This document shows, piece by piece, positions 51,778-60,231 of a stretch of DNA of 64,000 nt (positions are counted from its first letter, which is position 1; each line of letters opens with the position of its first letter). Below the pieces are notes generated by a model, which worked only from the letters and a program-made list of their open reading frames with translations, was not told the DNA's origin and ran no database searches. The stretch is from Streptomyces qinglanensis (GTDB lineage: Bacteria; Actinomycetota; Actinomycetes; Streptomycetales; Streptomycetaceae): the NCBI RefSeq assembly GCF_900111245.1, contig NZ_FOGO01000009.1, positions 62,001-126,000 of the forward strand, written 5' to 3'. Made by a program: the position numbers and the translations under genes.

Positions 51778-54032
51778 GGGGCCGTCCCCTCCCCCGGCTC
51801 GGCACCGACCGCCGCCCGCCCGGCGGGGCGCGGTCCGCCCGCGCTCTCCCGCGGGCCGCGGTCCGGGCGGGCCCAGCTCGGCACATGCGGGGAGCCGGCA
51901 CCGGTGGTGAGCGCCCCGGCCGCGCGCCGACCGGGGCGGCCGACCGGACGGCGCCCGTCGGCGCCGGGGACTACCGCGCCGGCGGCGGTGTCCACTACCG
52001 GGTCGCCGGACCACCGGGTGTCGGTCGTCACCGCGTGGCCCCGCAGCCGGCTCTCGGGAGGGCGGGCGAACGGGACCGCGTCCTCCGACGGGTCCCCGGC
52101 GTCCCCGGCGTTCCCGGCGTTCCCGGCGTTCCCGGCGTTCCCGGGCGCGGGCTGCCGGTGGCCTTCCGCAGGCCGCTGGGCGAGGTCGCGGTAGATGCTG
52201 CGGAACGCCTCGACGTTCTGCCGCACCGTGAACAGCTCCAGCGCCCGCGCCCGCGCCGCGGCGCCCAGCCGTGCGGCGCGCGCCGGGTCGCACAGCAGCG
52301 CGACGCAGGCGTCCGCCAGTGCCCGGGGGTCGTGTGCGGGGACGAGGCAGCCGGTGCCGCCGATCACTTCCGGGGCCGCCCCCACGTCGGTGGAGACGGC
52401 GGCCCTGCCGCAGAACATCGCCTCCACCAGCGGCACCGGGAAGCCCTCGACGGTGCTGGAGAGCACGGCGACTCCGCCCAGCGCGTAGGCGTCCGCCGGG
52501 GTGGGCACGGCGGCACTGCCCAGTTCGTCGAAGGTGACCGGGCTCTCCTCGCCCGGAGGCAGCGCGGGGAAGAGCCGCGCGGCAAGCGCCCGGCAGTGCG
52601 CCCGGTAGCCTCCGGAGCCCTCCGGGTGCCCGCCCGGCCGGTCCGCGCCGCCCTCCGCGGGGACACTGCCGCCGTCCGCCGCAGCACCGGGGGCGCAGTC
52701 GGCCGCCTCGGGGGCGCGCGGATCCGGCCGCTCGACGATGCGCAGCCGGGCGGTCGGCACCGCCTCGCGTACCCGGGCGAAGGCGTGCAGCAGGGTGCCC
52801 AGGTCCTTGGCCGGGCCGGGTACGCCCACCCACACCAGCGTGGGTGCGCCGCTGGAGCGGGGGCCGCCGGGCGGCGGCAACTGCGCGGTCTGCTCCCCGA
52901 CGGCGTCGAAGGGTGTCGGGTCCATGCCGGGACAGACGGTGCGCAGCCGCGCACTGTCGGCACCGCAGTGCTCCTGCCAGCGGCGGGCGTGCGTGTTCCC
53001 GGGGGTGATCAGGTGGGCCTGTGCGTACGCCTCGCGCGCCAGGCGGCGTTGGAAGGAGGCGAGCAGGGCGCGTACGGGGGCGCCCGCGACCCCCCGTGCG
53101 ACGGCGCCGGCGGCGCTCGCCAGGTAGTGCTCGCGCAGCCGCACGCCGTATTCGGTGATCAGCAGCGGCACGCCGAACGTGCGCTTGGCCCACAGGCCGG
53201 GGAGGGCCGCGGGTCCGGCGCCGACCGCGTGGCACAGGTCGGCGTCCGACAGGCCCGCGTCCCCGCCCCGCTGCCCGTACCAGTCCAGGGAGAGCGGGCG
53301 CAGCGCACGCTCCAGCTTGTCGGTGACGGCGAGCAGGTCACAGACCTGGGCGGCATGCGCGGCCGGCATCGCGCCCGGCGCGCGGCAGGCGGATTCCAGG
53401 ATGCGCACGGCGCTCTCGGAACGCAGCGCGGCGGCCAGCCCGCCGCGCTCGGCCGCCAGTTGGGCGAGTCCGTAGAGCCCGGCGGCGAAACGGTCCGCCT
53501 GACCGTCGGCCGGGGGCCGCGCGGAACCGGCCCCACTCCCGGGGGTGCCGACCGTGGCGGACCGGTCGGCCAGGGCGGCCAGGGAACGGCCGAGGTCCGC
53601 ACGGTCGAGGTCCGCACAGTCGAGGTGCGCACAGTCGAGGTGCGGATGGCCGGCCGCGGACCGGTCGACCGGGGACCGGTCGGAGCCGGAACGGTCCGGG
53701 CCGGAACGGTCGGGGGCCGCGCCGCAGACGGCTTCGGCGAGCGCGCCGAAGCACTCGCGGAAGCGCTGCTTCTCCCGCCGCCCGTAGGAACCCCACGTCA
53801 GCCCGCGTACGCCCGCGCCGCCGGGTTCGGGACCCCACAGCGGTGCGGTGCGCACCCGTTCGACGTTGGGCGGCACGTCCCAGCAGCCGGTCCGCTCCTG
53901 CCGGGCGCTGCGGCTGAGGGCGTACACCGCGAACTCGTGGCCGTCCAAGCCGCGCACCAGGCGGTCGCACCACAGCGCGGACTCACCCCGCACATAGGGG
54001 TAACCACCCTCCGTAAGCAGCGCGATGCGCAC
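51774..54032 (-). CDS. PelF-type (DUF3492) GT4 glycosyltransferase
   Basis: A 752-residue GT-B enzyme. The N-terminus IALLTEGGYPYVRGESALWCDRLVRGL is the DUF3492 signature of PelF-like enzymes. LITPGNTHARRWQEHCG and TLVWVGVPGPAKDLGTLLHAF follow, and EGFPVPLVEAMFCGRAAVSTDVG carries the E-x7-E sugar-nucleotide motif. The catalytic part ends near residue 628; the C-terminal 120 residues are low complexity. Two repeat regions are seen, one in the N-terminal domain (ALxxD-like 15-bp units) and one of 9 bp after the catalytic domain. GTG 54032 is the start. Confidence 0.87.
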   Translation of the reverse strand: MRIALLTEGGYPYVRGESALWCDRLVRGLDGHEFAVYALSRSARQERTGCWDVPPNVERVRTAPLWGPEPGGAGVRGLTWGSYGRREKQRFRECFGALAEAVCGAAPDRSGPDRSGSDRSPVDRSAAGHPHLDCAHLDCADLDRADLGRSLAALADRSATVGTPGSGAGSARPPADGQADRFAAGLYGLAQLAAERGGLAAALRSESAVRILESACRAPGAMPAAHAAQVCDLLAVTDKLERALRPLSLDWYGQRGGDAGLSDADLCHAVGAGPAALPGLWAKRTFGVPLLITEYGVRLREHYLASAAGAVARGVAGAPVRALLASFQRRLAREAYAQAHLITPGNTHARRWQEHCGADSARLRTVCPGMDPTPFDAVGEQTAQLPPPGGPRSSGAPTLVWVGVPGPAKDLGTLLHAFARVREAVPTARLRIVERPDPRAPEAADCAPGAAADGGSVPAEGGADRPGGHPEGSGGYRAHCRALAARLFPALPPGEESPVTFDELGSAAVPTPADAYALGGVAVLSSTVEGFPVPLVEAMFCGRAAVSTDVGAAPEVIGGTGCLVPAHDPRALADACVALLCDPARAARLGAAARARALELFTVRQNVEAFRSIYRDLAQRPAEGHRQPAPGNAGNAGNAGNAGDAGDPSEDAVPFARPPESRLRGHAVTTDTRWSGDPVVDTAAGAVVPGADGRRPVGRPGRRAAGALTTGAGSPHVPSWARPDRGPRESAGGPRPAGRAAVGAEPGEGTAP
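52088..52145. repeat. 9-bp tandem repeat in the glycosyltransferase gene
   Basis: Six to seven in-frame units (CGTCCCCGG twice, then CGTTCCCGG four times) encode Gly-Asn-Ala repeats just after the catalytic domain. Confidence 0.92.
53588..53646. repeat. 15-bp tandem repeat encoding pentapeptide-like units
   Basis: About four 15-bp units (CGAGGTCCGCACGGT and variants) encode consecutive A-x-L-x-x pentapeptides (AHLDC, ADLDR, ADLGR), in a non-conserved loop of the glycosyltransferase N-terminal domain. Confidence 0.85.
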
Positions 54033-54271
54033 CTGCGCACCCCCGATCCCTCTCGTGGCGTGCCGCGCGCCCGGCGGCTCGGCACGGGCGCGGCGGCGGA
54101 ATGTCGAAGACGCAGCAGACGCTATGCGGGCGTCCCCGGCACGCGGCGGACGGTTGTCCGCGACGCCACCAGAAGGGGTGAAGACCCGTGACTTTCGGGA
54201 GACTCGTGCGTTTACCAGCCCTCGGTGTCAGCCTCAGCCGACCGCCGGACGGGACGGGAAACGCACCCTGC

Positions 54272-55723
54272 TCAACCGCGCGGGTGGGGCCAGGCGTTGA
54301 TGCGGCAGGTCTTGCCCTGCGTGGTCAGGTACTTGGTCTGCTGCATCATCACCGGCGCCGGCTTGCCGTCGGCGGGGCAGCCCACATGTCCGTGGCCCAA
54401 CCGGTGGCCCACCTCGTGGTTGATGAGCATCTCCCGGTAGGCGCGCATGTGGTCGGGGCCGAACGTCTCGGCGCCGCGCGCCCACCGCCATGCGTTGATC
54501 ATGACGCGGTCGGTGGCGGCCGAGTCGCAGGAGACCTTCTCCTGGCTGGTGTCCAGCCCGGACTTGGCGCACCACACATCGGTGGTGCGCGGGCTGGCGA
54601 GCGTGATGACGAACCGTGCCTTGCCGGAGGAGACCCGCTCGAAGCTGCGCTTGCCGTTGTGCGCCCAGCTCCGCTCGTCGTTGAGGGTCTTGTGCACCGC
54701 CCGCGCGAACAGCTCGCCGTCCAGCGGCACCCCGCCCTCCACCTCGACGCGGTAGCGCACCACCTCGCCCTTGCCCGAGCCCTTCTGGTGGCCGGGCACG
54801 GCGCTGAACCTGCCCGAGCCCTCCAGGTCGTCGGCGAGCGGGTACTGCCGGGCCATCTTCGCTGCGTAGGAGGCGGGCGAGCTGCCGGGAGTGGGACGCG
54901 CGCCGCGGTCGGCGCGCTCGGGATCGGAAGCGCCGTCCGCATCGTCCGGCGCACGCTCCCCCGTCTTCAGTCCGCGCCCGGAATCGCCGCTGCTGTGCTC
55001 CCCGCCGGCCACCTGCGCGGCCACGATGACGGCCAGCACCGTCGTGACGGCCGCGGCGACGACCCCGGTGGCCGTACGGGCGCGGCTGGTCGGCTTCCGG
55101 GTCAGCGGCGCGGGCTCCGGCTCGGGTTCCGGCTCCGGAGGCGCCTGCCGGGCGCCGCTCCCGGCACCACCGGCACCACCGGCGGCGTCCGGCAGCTCCG
55201 CCCCCCGGGGCGCCCGGGAAGCGTCCGACGGGAGTCCGCCGGGCCGTTCCCCGCCGGGCACGTCCGCAGCGAAGGCGCCCTTGTCGAATGCGTCCAGATA
55301 CTCCTGCCGTGGCCCGCCGGCGCGCTGACCGCCGGGTGCTGCCCGGCCCGCGCCCCCGGCGGGACCGGCACCCCGGCCGCCCCGGCGGGGCGGCGCGGGC
55401 ACGCCCTCCGGGTGCTGCGGATGGCCGCCGCGGGCGGCCTGCCCCTCCGCGTACGCGGGCACGCCGTGCGCGGGTGTGCCCTGCGGGCCGGGACCCGCCG
55501 GACGGCCACCGGCCCCCGGCGGTACGGCAGGTGACGGCCTGTCGGCCGCGCCGGGCGCGGGGACGCCGGGTTCGGACACGCCGGAGCCGCCGGTCCCGCC
55601 CGGGGCGTCACCGGGGCGGGGCCGGGCTGCGGCGTCGGGGCCCGGGCCAGGGCGCTCGGATATCCGGGCGCGCTCCTCTCTGCGCCCGAAACCGGCCTTG
55701 CCCTTGCGGCTATGGCGTCCCAC
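54272..55723 (-). CDS. DUF3152 family, membrane-anchored metzincin-like protein
   Basis: A 483-residue protein. Residues 1-210 are Pro/Gly/Ala-rich and disordered, then one membrane helix (about 220-240, TGVVAAAVTTVLAVIVAAQV), then an outside DUF3152 domain (about 290-483). MLINHEVGHRLGHGHVGC is a full metzincin-type zinc motif (HExxHxxGHxH). It probably cleaves or senses cell-wall proteins; the substrate is unknown. Start GTG 55723 overlaps the hydrolase stop (TAGTG), so they are coupled. It lies 239 bp upstream of the PelF-type gene, same strand. Confidence 0.88.
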   Translation of the reverse strand: MGRHSRKGKAGFGRREERARISERPGPGPDAAARPRPGDAPGGTGGSGVSEPGVPAPGAADRPSPAVPPGAGGRPAGPGPQGTPAHGVPAYAEGQAARGGHPQHPEGVPAPPRRGGRGAGPAGGAGRAAPGGQRAGGPRQEYLDAFDKGAFAADVPGGERPGGLPSDASRAPRGAELPDAAGGAGGAGSGARQAPPEPEPEPEPAPLTRKPTSRARTATGVVAAAVTTVLAVIVAAQVAGGEHSSGDSGRGLKTGERAPDDADGASDPERADRGARPTPGSSPASYAAKMARQYPLADDLEGSGRFSAVPGHQKGSGKGEVVRYRVEVEGGVPLDGELFARAVHKTLNDERSWAHNGKRSFERVSSGKARFVITLASPRTTDVWCAKSGLDTSQEKVSCDSAATDRVMINAWRWARGAETFGPDHMRAYREMLINHEVGHRLGHGHVGCPADGKPAPVMMQQTKYLTTQGKTCRINAWPHPRG

Positions 55724-56772
55724 TAGTCACCTTCCGGGGTTGCCGGGGCCTGGGTGAGGGCACCGGCGGAGAAGTTGTTCGACCGCTGCGTCGCCGCACC
55801 CGTCTCCCGGAGCAGATCGCGGACCGCGCCCGCGACGATCTCGGGGTACTCCATCATGGCGACGTGGCCCGCTTCCGGCAGTGCGAGCAGCCGGGAGTCG
55901 CGGAAAGCGGCCGAGGCACGCCGCGCCACCCGGAAGGCGACCAGTTGGTCGCGCCCACCGTAGACCAGAAGCGTGGGTGCCAGCACCCGCTCGGCCTGCC
56001 GCCACAGCGCATGCTGCCCGCCCAGCGTGTAGGCGTCGACGATGCCCCTGGTCGAGCGGACCATGGCGTCCCAGAAGTAGGGCAGTTGCAGTCTGCGCGC
56101 GTACTCCTCGGCGGCCGCGGCGAACTCCTCGGCCGAGACCCGTGCCGGATCGCCGTAGCAGAGCCCGAGCACGCCGCCGGTGCGCCGCTCGGCGGGCCAG
56201 TCCCGGGTCAGCCGGTGGAACAGCCCGGCCATCCCGGGCACCGCCAGCAGCACCGTCGGCCAGGCGGTGCGCTGCGGAGGGATCTCCGGCAGCGCGGGCG
56301 AGACGAGCGTCAGCGTCCGCACCAGATCGGGGCGCACGGCGGCCACCCGGGTCGCCACCGCGCCGCCGAGCGAGTTGCCGAGCAGATGGACAGGGGCGCG
56401 CGCGCCGGCGTCCAGGTACCGGATGACGGCACGCGCATGGCCGGAGACCGAGTAGTCGCCGCTGTCCGGCGGCGGGGAGTCGCCGAAGCCGGGCAGATCG
56501 AGGGCCTCGCCGCGCACGTCGGGCGCGAGCTCGGCCATCAGCGCGGACCAGTTGAGCGAGGAGCCGCCCAGCCCGTGCAGGTACAGCGCGGCCGGCCTGG
56601 TGTCCTCGGCGGCGTCGCCCGCGTCCTCGTGCCGCCCCCGTACGGCCAGGGTCAGCCCGGGCAGGGAGAGGGTCCGCAGCGTCTCCTGCTCCCCGACGCG
56701 GGACCGCGAGGGCTTCGGGGCAGCACTGCGGGCCGTGGAGGCGGGGGCTCCCGGCTGCTCGGTGGAGGACAT
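55723..56772 (-). CDS. Alpha/beta hydrolase
   Basis: A 349-residue hydrolase. YLHGLGGSSLNW (oxyanion), LLGNSLGGAVATRVA (Ser nucleophile), VYGGRDQLV (Asp) and LPEAGHVAMMEYPE (His) complete the triad; a helical lid lies between about 195 and 265. The substrate is unknown. No ribosome binding site precedes ATG 56772; TAACAT lies exactly 6 nt upstream (56784-56779), suggesting a leaderless mRNA. The stop overlaps the DUF3152 start. Confidence 0.9.
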   Translation of the reverse strand: MSSTEQPGAPASTARSAAPKPSRSRVGEQETLRTLSLPGLTLAVRGRHEDAGDAAEDTRPAALYLHGLGGSSLNWSALMAELAPDVRGEALDLPGFGDSPPPDSGDYSVSGHARAVIRYLDAGARAPVHLLGNSLGGAVATRVAAVRPDLVRTLTLVSPALPEIPPQRTAWPTVLLAVPGMAGLFHRLTRDWPAERRTGGVLGLCYGDPARVSAEEFAAAAEEYARRLQLPYFWDAMVRSTRGIVDAYTLGGQHALWRQAERVLAPTLLVYGGRDQLVAFRVARRASAAFRDSRLLALPEAGHVAMMEYPEIVAGAVRDLLRETGAATQRSNNFSAGALTQAPATPEGD

Positions 56773-57024
56773 GGAGCAATGTTACGAGACGATCACACTC
56801 CCCCTCACGTGTTCACCGTCACAAGAAGAAGCACACTGGTTGTACGGGGGCACGGGCTTCCGCGGGTCGCGCAGCGCGGCCGGGACGGACCCGTGAGACC
56901 GCTGGCAGGCAGGAGACAAGCTGGAGACAAGCAGGAGGCATGCACCGTGCGCCCCCGGTGACCCGCTCCTAGTCTCGTAAGGAGGGCCCGCCCGGTCGGG
57001 CCCCGCCTGGAAAGGAAGGCCGGC

Positions 57025-57267
57025 ATGGCAGTCGATCCGACCGACCCGGAGACCTTCGACGCCTCCGACGACCGCGACGGCTACGAGGAGGAGCCGGAGG
57101 AAGCGGGGAGCCCGGAGGCCCCCGAGGCGGACGCCGCGGAGCAGCGCACCGACCTGCTGGCGAACCGCGACGACCCGCTGACCGGCCGCGACTCCGACGA
57201 GGTGAACGCGGCGGACGCGGCGGAGCAGGCCCGCGTGGTGGAGCTGAACGAGGACGAGTACCGATAG
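57025..57267 (+). CDS. Small acidic protein, function unknown
   Basis: An 80-residue protein with about 38 percent Asp plus Glu and no hydrophobic core (EEEPEEAGSPEAPEADAAEQ), ending in VVELNEDEYR. Likely disordered. AAAGGAAGG precedes the ATG and a TAGTCT box lies at 56970-56975. The upstream 250 bases are otherwise empty apart from GGAGACAAGC repeated at 56910-56932. I do not recognise a family function. Confidence 0.72.
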   Translation: MAVDPTDPETFDASDDRDGYEEEPEEAGSPEAPEADAAEQRTDLLANRDDPLTGRDSDEVNAADAAEQARVVELNEDEYR

Positions 57268-57493
57268 CGGAGCACCGGTGCCGGCGGACGAGCGGTGCCG
57301 GACACCGAAGCGCAGACTGACAGGCAATGAGAGCTGACGAGAGCCGCCGAAGCGCCGTCGTCCGGCGGTGCCGGAGGGAAGGGTCCGGCGCACCGGAGCG
57401 AAAATTCGTGGGCCGGGAACCTTTCACCCCCGTTACCGAAAAGTACGATGGCGGCGCAGCGCAGCTCGCGCTCAGGAACTTCAGGGAGGCGGC

Positions 57494-58117
57494 GTGACAG
57501 CCATCGAGCAGACCGAGGCGCGCCCGCGCGGTACGCGTCTGCCGCGCCGGGCGCGACGTAACCAGCTACTGGGCGCAGCTCAGGAGGTCTTCGTCGCGCA
57601 GGGCTACCACGCGGCAGCGATGGACGACATCGCCGACCGTGCCGGGGTCAGCAAACCGGTGCTCTACCAGCATTTCCCGGGGAAGCTCGAGCTGTACCTC
57701 GCGCTCCTGGACCAGCACTGCGAGGCGCTGCTCCAGGCGGTCCGCGCGGCGCTGGAGTCCACCACGGACAACAAGCAGCGGGTCGCGGCCACGATGGACG
57801 CCTACTTCGCCTTCGTGGAGAACGAGGGCGGTGCCTTCCGGCTGGTCTTCGAGTCCGATCTGACCAACGAGCCCGCGGTGCGCGAGCGGGTGGACAAGGT
57901 GAGCCTGGACTGCGCCGAGGCGGTCAGCGAGGTCATCTCCGAGGACACCAAACTGCCGTCCGAGCAGGCGATGCTGCTGGCCGTGGGACTGTGCGGGATG
58001 GCCCAGATCACCGCGCGCTACTGGCTGAGCGCGGGGCAGCAGATCCCGCGCGACGCCGCGGCGAAGCTGATCTCCTCGCTCTCCTGGCGGGGCATCGCGG
58101 GCTTCCCGATGCAGTGA
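57494..58117 (+). CDS. TetR-family transcriptional regulator
   Basis: A 207-residue TetR protein. The helix-turn-helix is MDDIADRAGVSKPVLYQHFPGKLELYLALL (about residues 43-72). The C-terminal domain (LFVEN, LDCAEAVSEVI, VGLCGMAQITARYWLSAG) is conserved in actinobacterial homologs near fatty-acid metabolism genes, but no such gene is adjacent. GGGAGG stands 5 nt before GTG 57494. A possible promoter TTTCAC-N16-TACGAT is at 57422-57449. Ligand and targets unknown. Confidence 0.88.
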   Translation: MTAIEQTEARPRGTRLPRRARRNQLLGAAQEVFVAQGYHAAAMDDIADRAGVSKPVLYQHFPGKLELYLALLDQHCEALLQAVRAALESTTDNKQRVAATMDAYFAFVENEGGAFRLVFESDLTNEPAVRERVDKVSLDCAEAVSEVISEDTKLPSEQAMLLAVGLCGMAQITARYWLSAGQQIPRDAAAKLISSLSWRGIAGFPMQ

Positions 58118-58273
58118 GGGGCGCGGCGGAGGGCGGCTGTTCGCCGGCAGCGTGCGACCGCGCGCCCTCCGCGTCCCTGCTGAGAGCTAGGGTTGCTCCG
58201 TACGGCGCGGTTGGCCGCGCATCGCATCCCGGGCGAGGCCACGGGATACCAGGACCGTCGGAGGGACATAGCC

Positions 58274-58501
58274 GTGGAGGTCAAGATCGGCGTGCAGTAC
58301 GCGCCTCGCGAGATCGTCATGGAGAGCAAGCAGACTCCTGACGAGATCGAGAGCGCGGTGGCGGCGGCACTGGAGAAGGGCTCCGGGCTACTCGGCCTGG
58401 AGGACGAGCACGGCCGGAAGATCCTGGTCCCGGCGGAGCGCATCGCCTACGTCGAGATCGGTGAGGCGTCGGGCCGCAAGGTGGGCTTCGGCGCGATCTG
58501 A
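58274..58501 (+). CDS. DUF3107 family small protein
   Basis: A 75-residue protein (MEVKIGVQYAPREIVMESKQTPDEIESAV..GRKILVPAERIAYVEIGE), the actinobacterial DUF3107 family, sometimes annotated as ATP-binding. Function unknown. GGAGGG lies 8 nt before GTG 58274. It follows the TetR gene by 156 bp and ends before a strong terminator. Confidence 0.88.
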   Translation: MEVKIGVQYAPREIVMESKQTPDEIESAVAAALEKGSGLLGLEDEHGRKILVPAERIAYVEIGEASGRKVGFGAI

Positions 58502-58569
58502 CCGGGTGGCGCCCGCCCTGCCCCCGGGACGCACAGGGACGCGCGTGAGCGCACAGATGTACGCAGTCG

Positions 58570-58603
58570 ACGGCGGTCGCGGGATTCCTCCCGTGACCGC
58601 CGT
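58570..58603 (+). terminator. Terminator after the DUF3107 gene
   Basis: 15-bp stem with one G-T wobble (58570-58584 with 58589-58603) and TTCC loop, followed by TTC. Confidence 0.82.
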
Positions 58604-58691
58604 TTCAGTGTCCGTGCCCCTGGGGAGGACCGGAGCGACCGCAGCCGACCCCGGTGCGGTCCCCTGACCGGCCCCATCCGAGGAGGTCCTC

Positions 58692-59069
58692 ATGATCCTG
58701 GAGGCACTCGGCTCCGCAGCCCTGGGATACGCGCTCGCGCTCGCCGCGACCAGGCGGTTCCCCGAGCGGCTTCCCGACCGGCGGCTGGTGCTCGCGACGG
58801 GCCCCGTCGCCGCTCTCGCCGGCGGACTCATCAGCCGCACCGTGCTCGGCTCCGGCCACCTGGTGGTGGTGTGGTGCGTGGCAGTGGGCTTCAGTGCGGC
58901 CCTGCTGTCCCTGCTGCTGCGGGACGAGTCGCCCAGGCGGCGGCAGTGGCGCCAGGACGCGCTGCGCACCGCCCCGGCACCCGCGGGGGCGAGCACCGGG
59001 TTCGGGCAGTCGGCCGACCTCAGGCAGCAAGCCCCAGGGCTGCCATCCGCTTCGTATGGGCCTCGGTGA
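58692..59069 (+). CDS. Small membrane protein, function unknown
   Basis: A 125-residue protein with three predicted membrane helices (about 3-20, 35-52 and 57-75) and a polar C-terminal tail. GAGGAGG is close to ATG 58692. The last 50 bases overlap the convergent ferritin-like gene. No known family recognised. Confidence 0.72.
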   Translation: MILEALGSAALGYALALAATRRFPERLPDRRLVLATGPVAALAGGLISRTVLGSGHLVVVWCVAVGFSAALLSLLLRDESPRRRQWRQDALRTAPAPAGASTGFGQSADLRQQAPGLPSASYGPR

Positions 59070-59793
59070 TCCGGGAGAACATCTTGCCGACCTCCGCGAG
59101 GTCGAAGCCGTCGGCCAGGCCGCCGACCAGCATGGTGGAGAGCGCGTCCCGGTCGGCGACCACCCGCTGCGCCTGGGAGAGCGCCTCCCCCATCAGCCGC
59201 CGCGCCCACAGGGCGAGCCGGCCGCCCACCCGGGGCTCGGCCTCGATGGCGGCGCGGACCTTCTCCACGGCGAAGCTGGAGTGCCCGGTGTCGTCCAGCA
59301 CGCTCAGCACCAGGGCGCGGGTGTCGGCGTCGAGCCGGGTGGCGACCTCGCGGTAGAAGTCGGAGGCGATGGAGTCGCCGACGTACGCCTTGATCAGCCC
59401 CTCCAGCCAGTCGGAGGGCGCGGTGAGCCGGTGGAACTCGTCCAGCGCGGCGGCGAACGGCTCCATGGCGGCGGTGGGGTCCTCGTCGATCCGGGCCAGC
59501 CGCTCGCGCAGCTTCCCGAAGTGGTGGAACTCGGCCGACGCCATCGAGGCCAGTTCGGCCTTGTCCGCGAGGGACGGCGCCAGCTTGGCGTCCTCGGCGA
59601 GCCGCTCGAAGGCCGCCAGCTCTCCGTAGGCCAGCGCTCCCAGCAGGTCGACGACCGCGGCGCGGTAGGTCGGGTCCGCCGACGCCTGCTCCCAGCTCCG
59701 GGTGGCGACGGTGGTGGCGGGGGCGGGCTCGGTTCCGGCGGTCTCGGGCTCGGCGGCCCCGGCTTCGGCGGCGGTCTTGTCAGGCGTCTCCAT
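59020..59793 (-). CDS. Ferritin-like fold protein (MiaE-related)
   Basis: A 257-residue four-helix protein. Carboxylate-rich helices are visible: GALAYGELAAFERLAEDA, ASAEFHHFGKLRERLARID and HSSFAVEKVRAAIEAE. This pattern fits the ferritin-like superfamily group related to tRNA hydroxylase MiaE, but ligand residues are incomplete by eye, so activity is uncertain. ATG 59793 has TATCGT 7 nt upstream and a weak GAGG, so the mRNA may be leaderless. It is divergent from the DEAD-box helicase gene. Confidence 0.8.
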   Translation of the reverse strand: METPDKTAAEAGAAEPETAGTEPAPATTVATRSWEQASADPTYRAAVVDLLGALAYGELAAFERLAEDAKLAPSLADKAELASMASAEFHHFGKLRERLARIDEDPTAAMEPFAAALDEFHRLTAPSDWLEGLIKAYVGDSIASDFYREVATRLDADTRALVLSVLDDTGHSSFAVEKVRAAIEAEPRVGGRLALWARRLMGEALSQAQRVVADRDALSTMLVGGLADGFDLAEVGKMFSRITEAHTKRMAALGLAA

Positions 59794-60231
59794 ACCTCGC
59801 ACGATAGCCCGCGACCGCAGGCCGGGAAGGACCCGTCCGGCCCCCATCGGCCCCACGAGAGCCCAGGTGAACTCGTACACAACGATTGCCCCGGTACAGA
59901 TGCGCGGATCCGGGGTACAGTGATATTGAGTCCACCGGATGGCGTGGACTCACTGCATGCATGAAATGCGGATGCCCGGTCGGTGGCCCGATCGGCTCCG
60001 ACCCGACAGCCTTCCGTCGGTCCGCGCTCCCCGTGCGGGCCGCACTGAGAGGGACCGCTCGCGCGAGTGAGGCGCTTGAGCGGGAGACAGTGGTCCCGCA
60101 CTGCTCGGCGGGCCGCATCGACGGCCGCCGAGTCGCGGTAGATCCTCTCCTCGCTCCGTCGGCACACCCAGAGACTGGGTCGGCCGGACGCCGCAGCCGC
60201 ACCCGCGCGTCACACAGAAGAGGCAAGCATC
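59794..60231 (+). other. Long leader/promoter region of the DEAD-box gene
   Basis: A 438-base stretch without a supportable gene. It holds a perfect 9-bp stem-loop (TGAGTCCAC at 59927-59935, GTGGACTCA at 59944-59952) just after TACAGTGATATT, a possible -10 region. If transcription starts there the leader would be about 300 nt, which is typical of autoregulated RNA helicase mRNAs. Confidence 0.5.
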
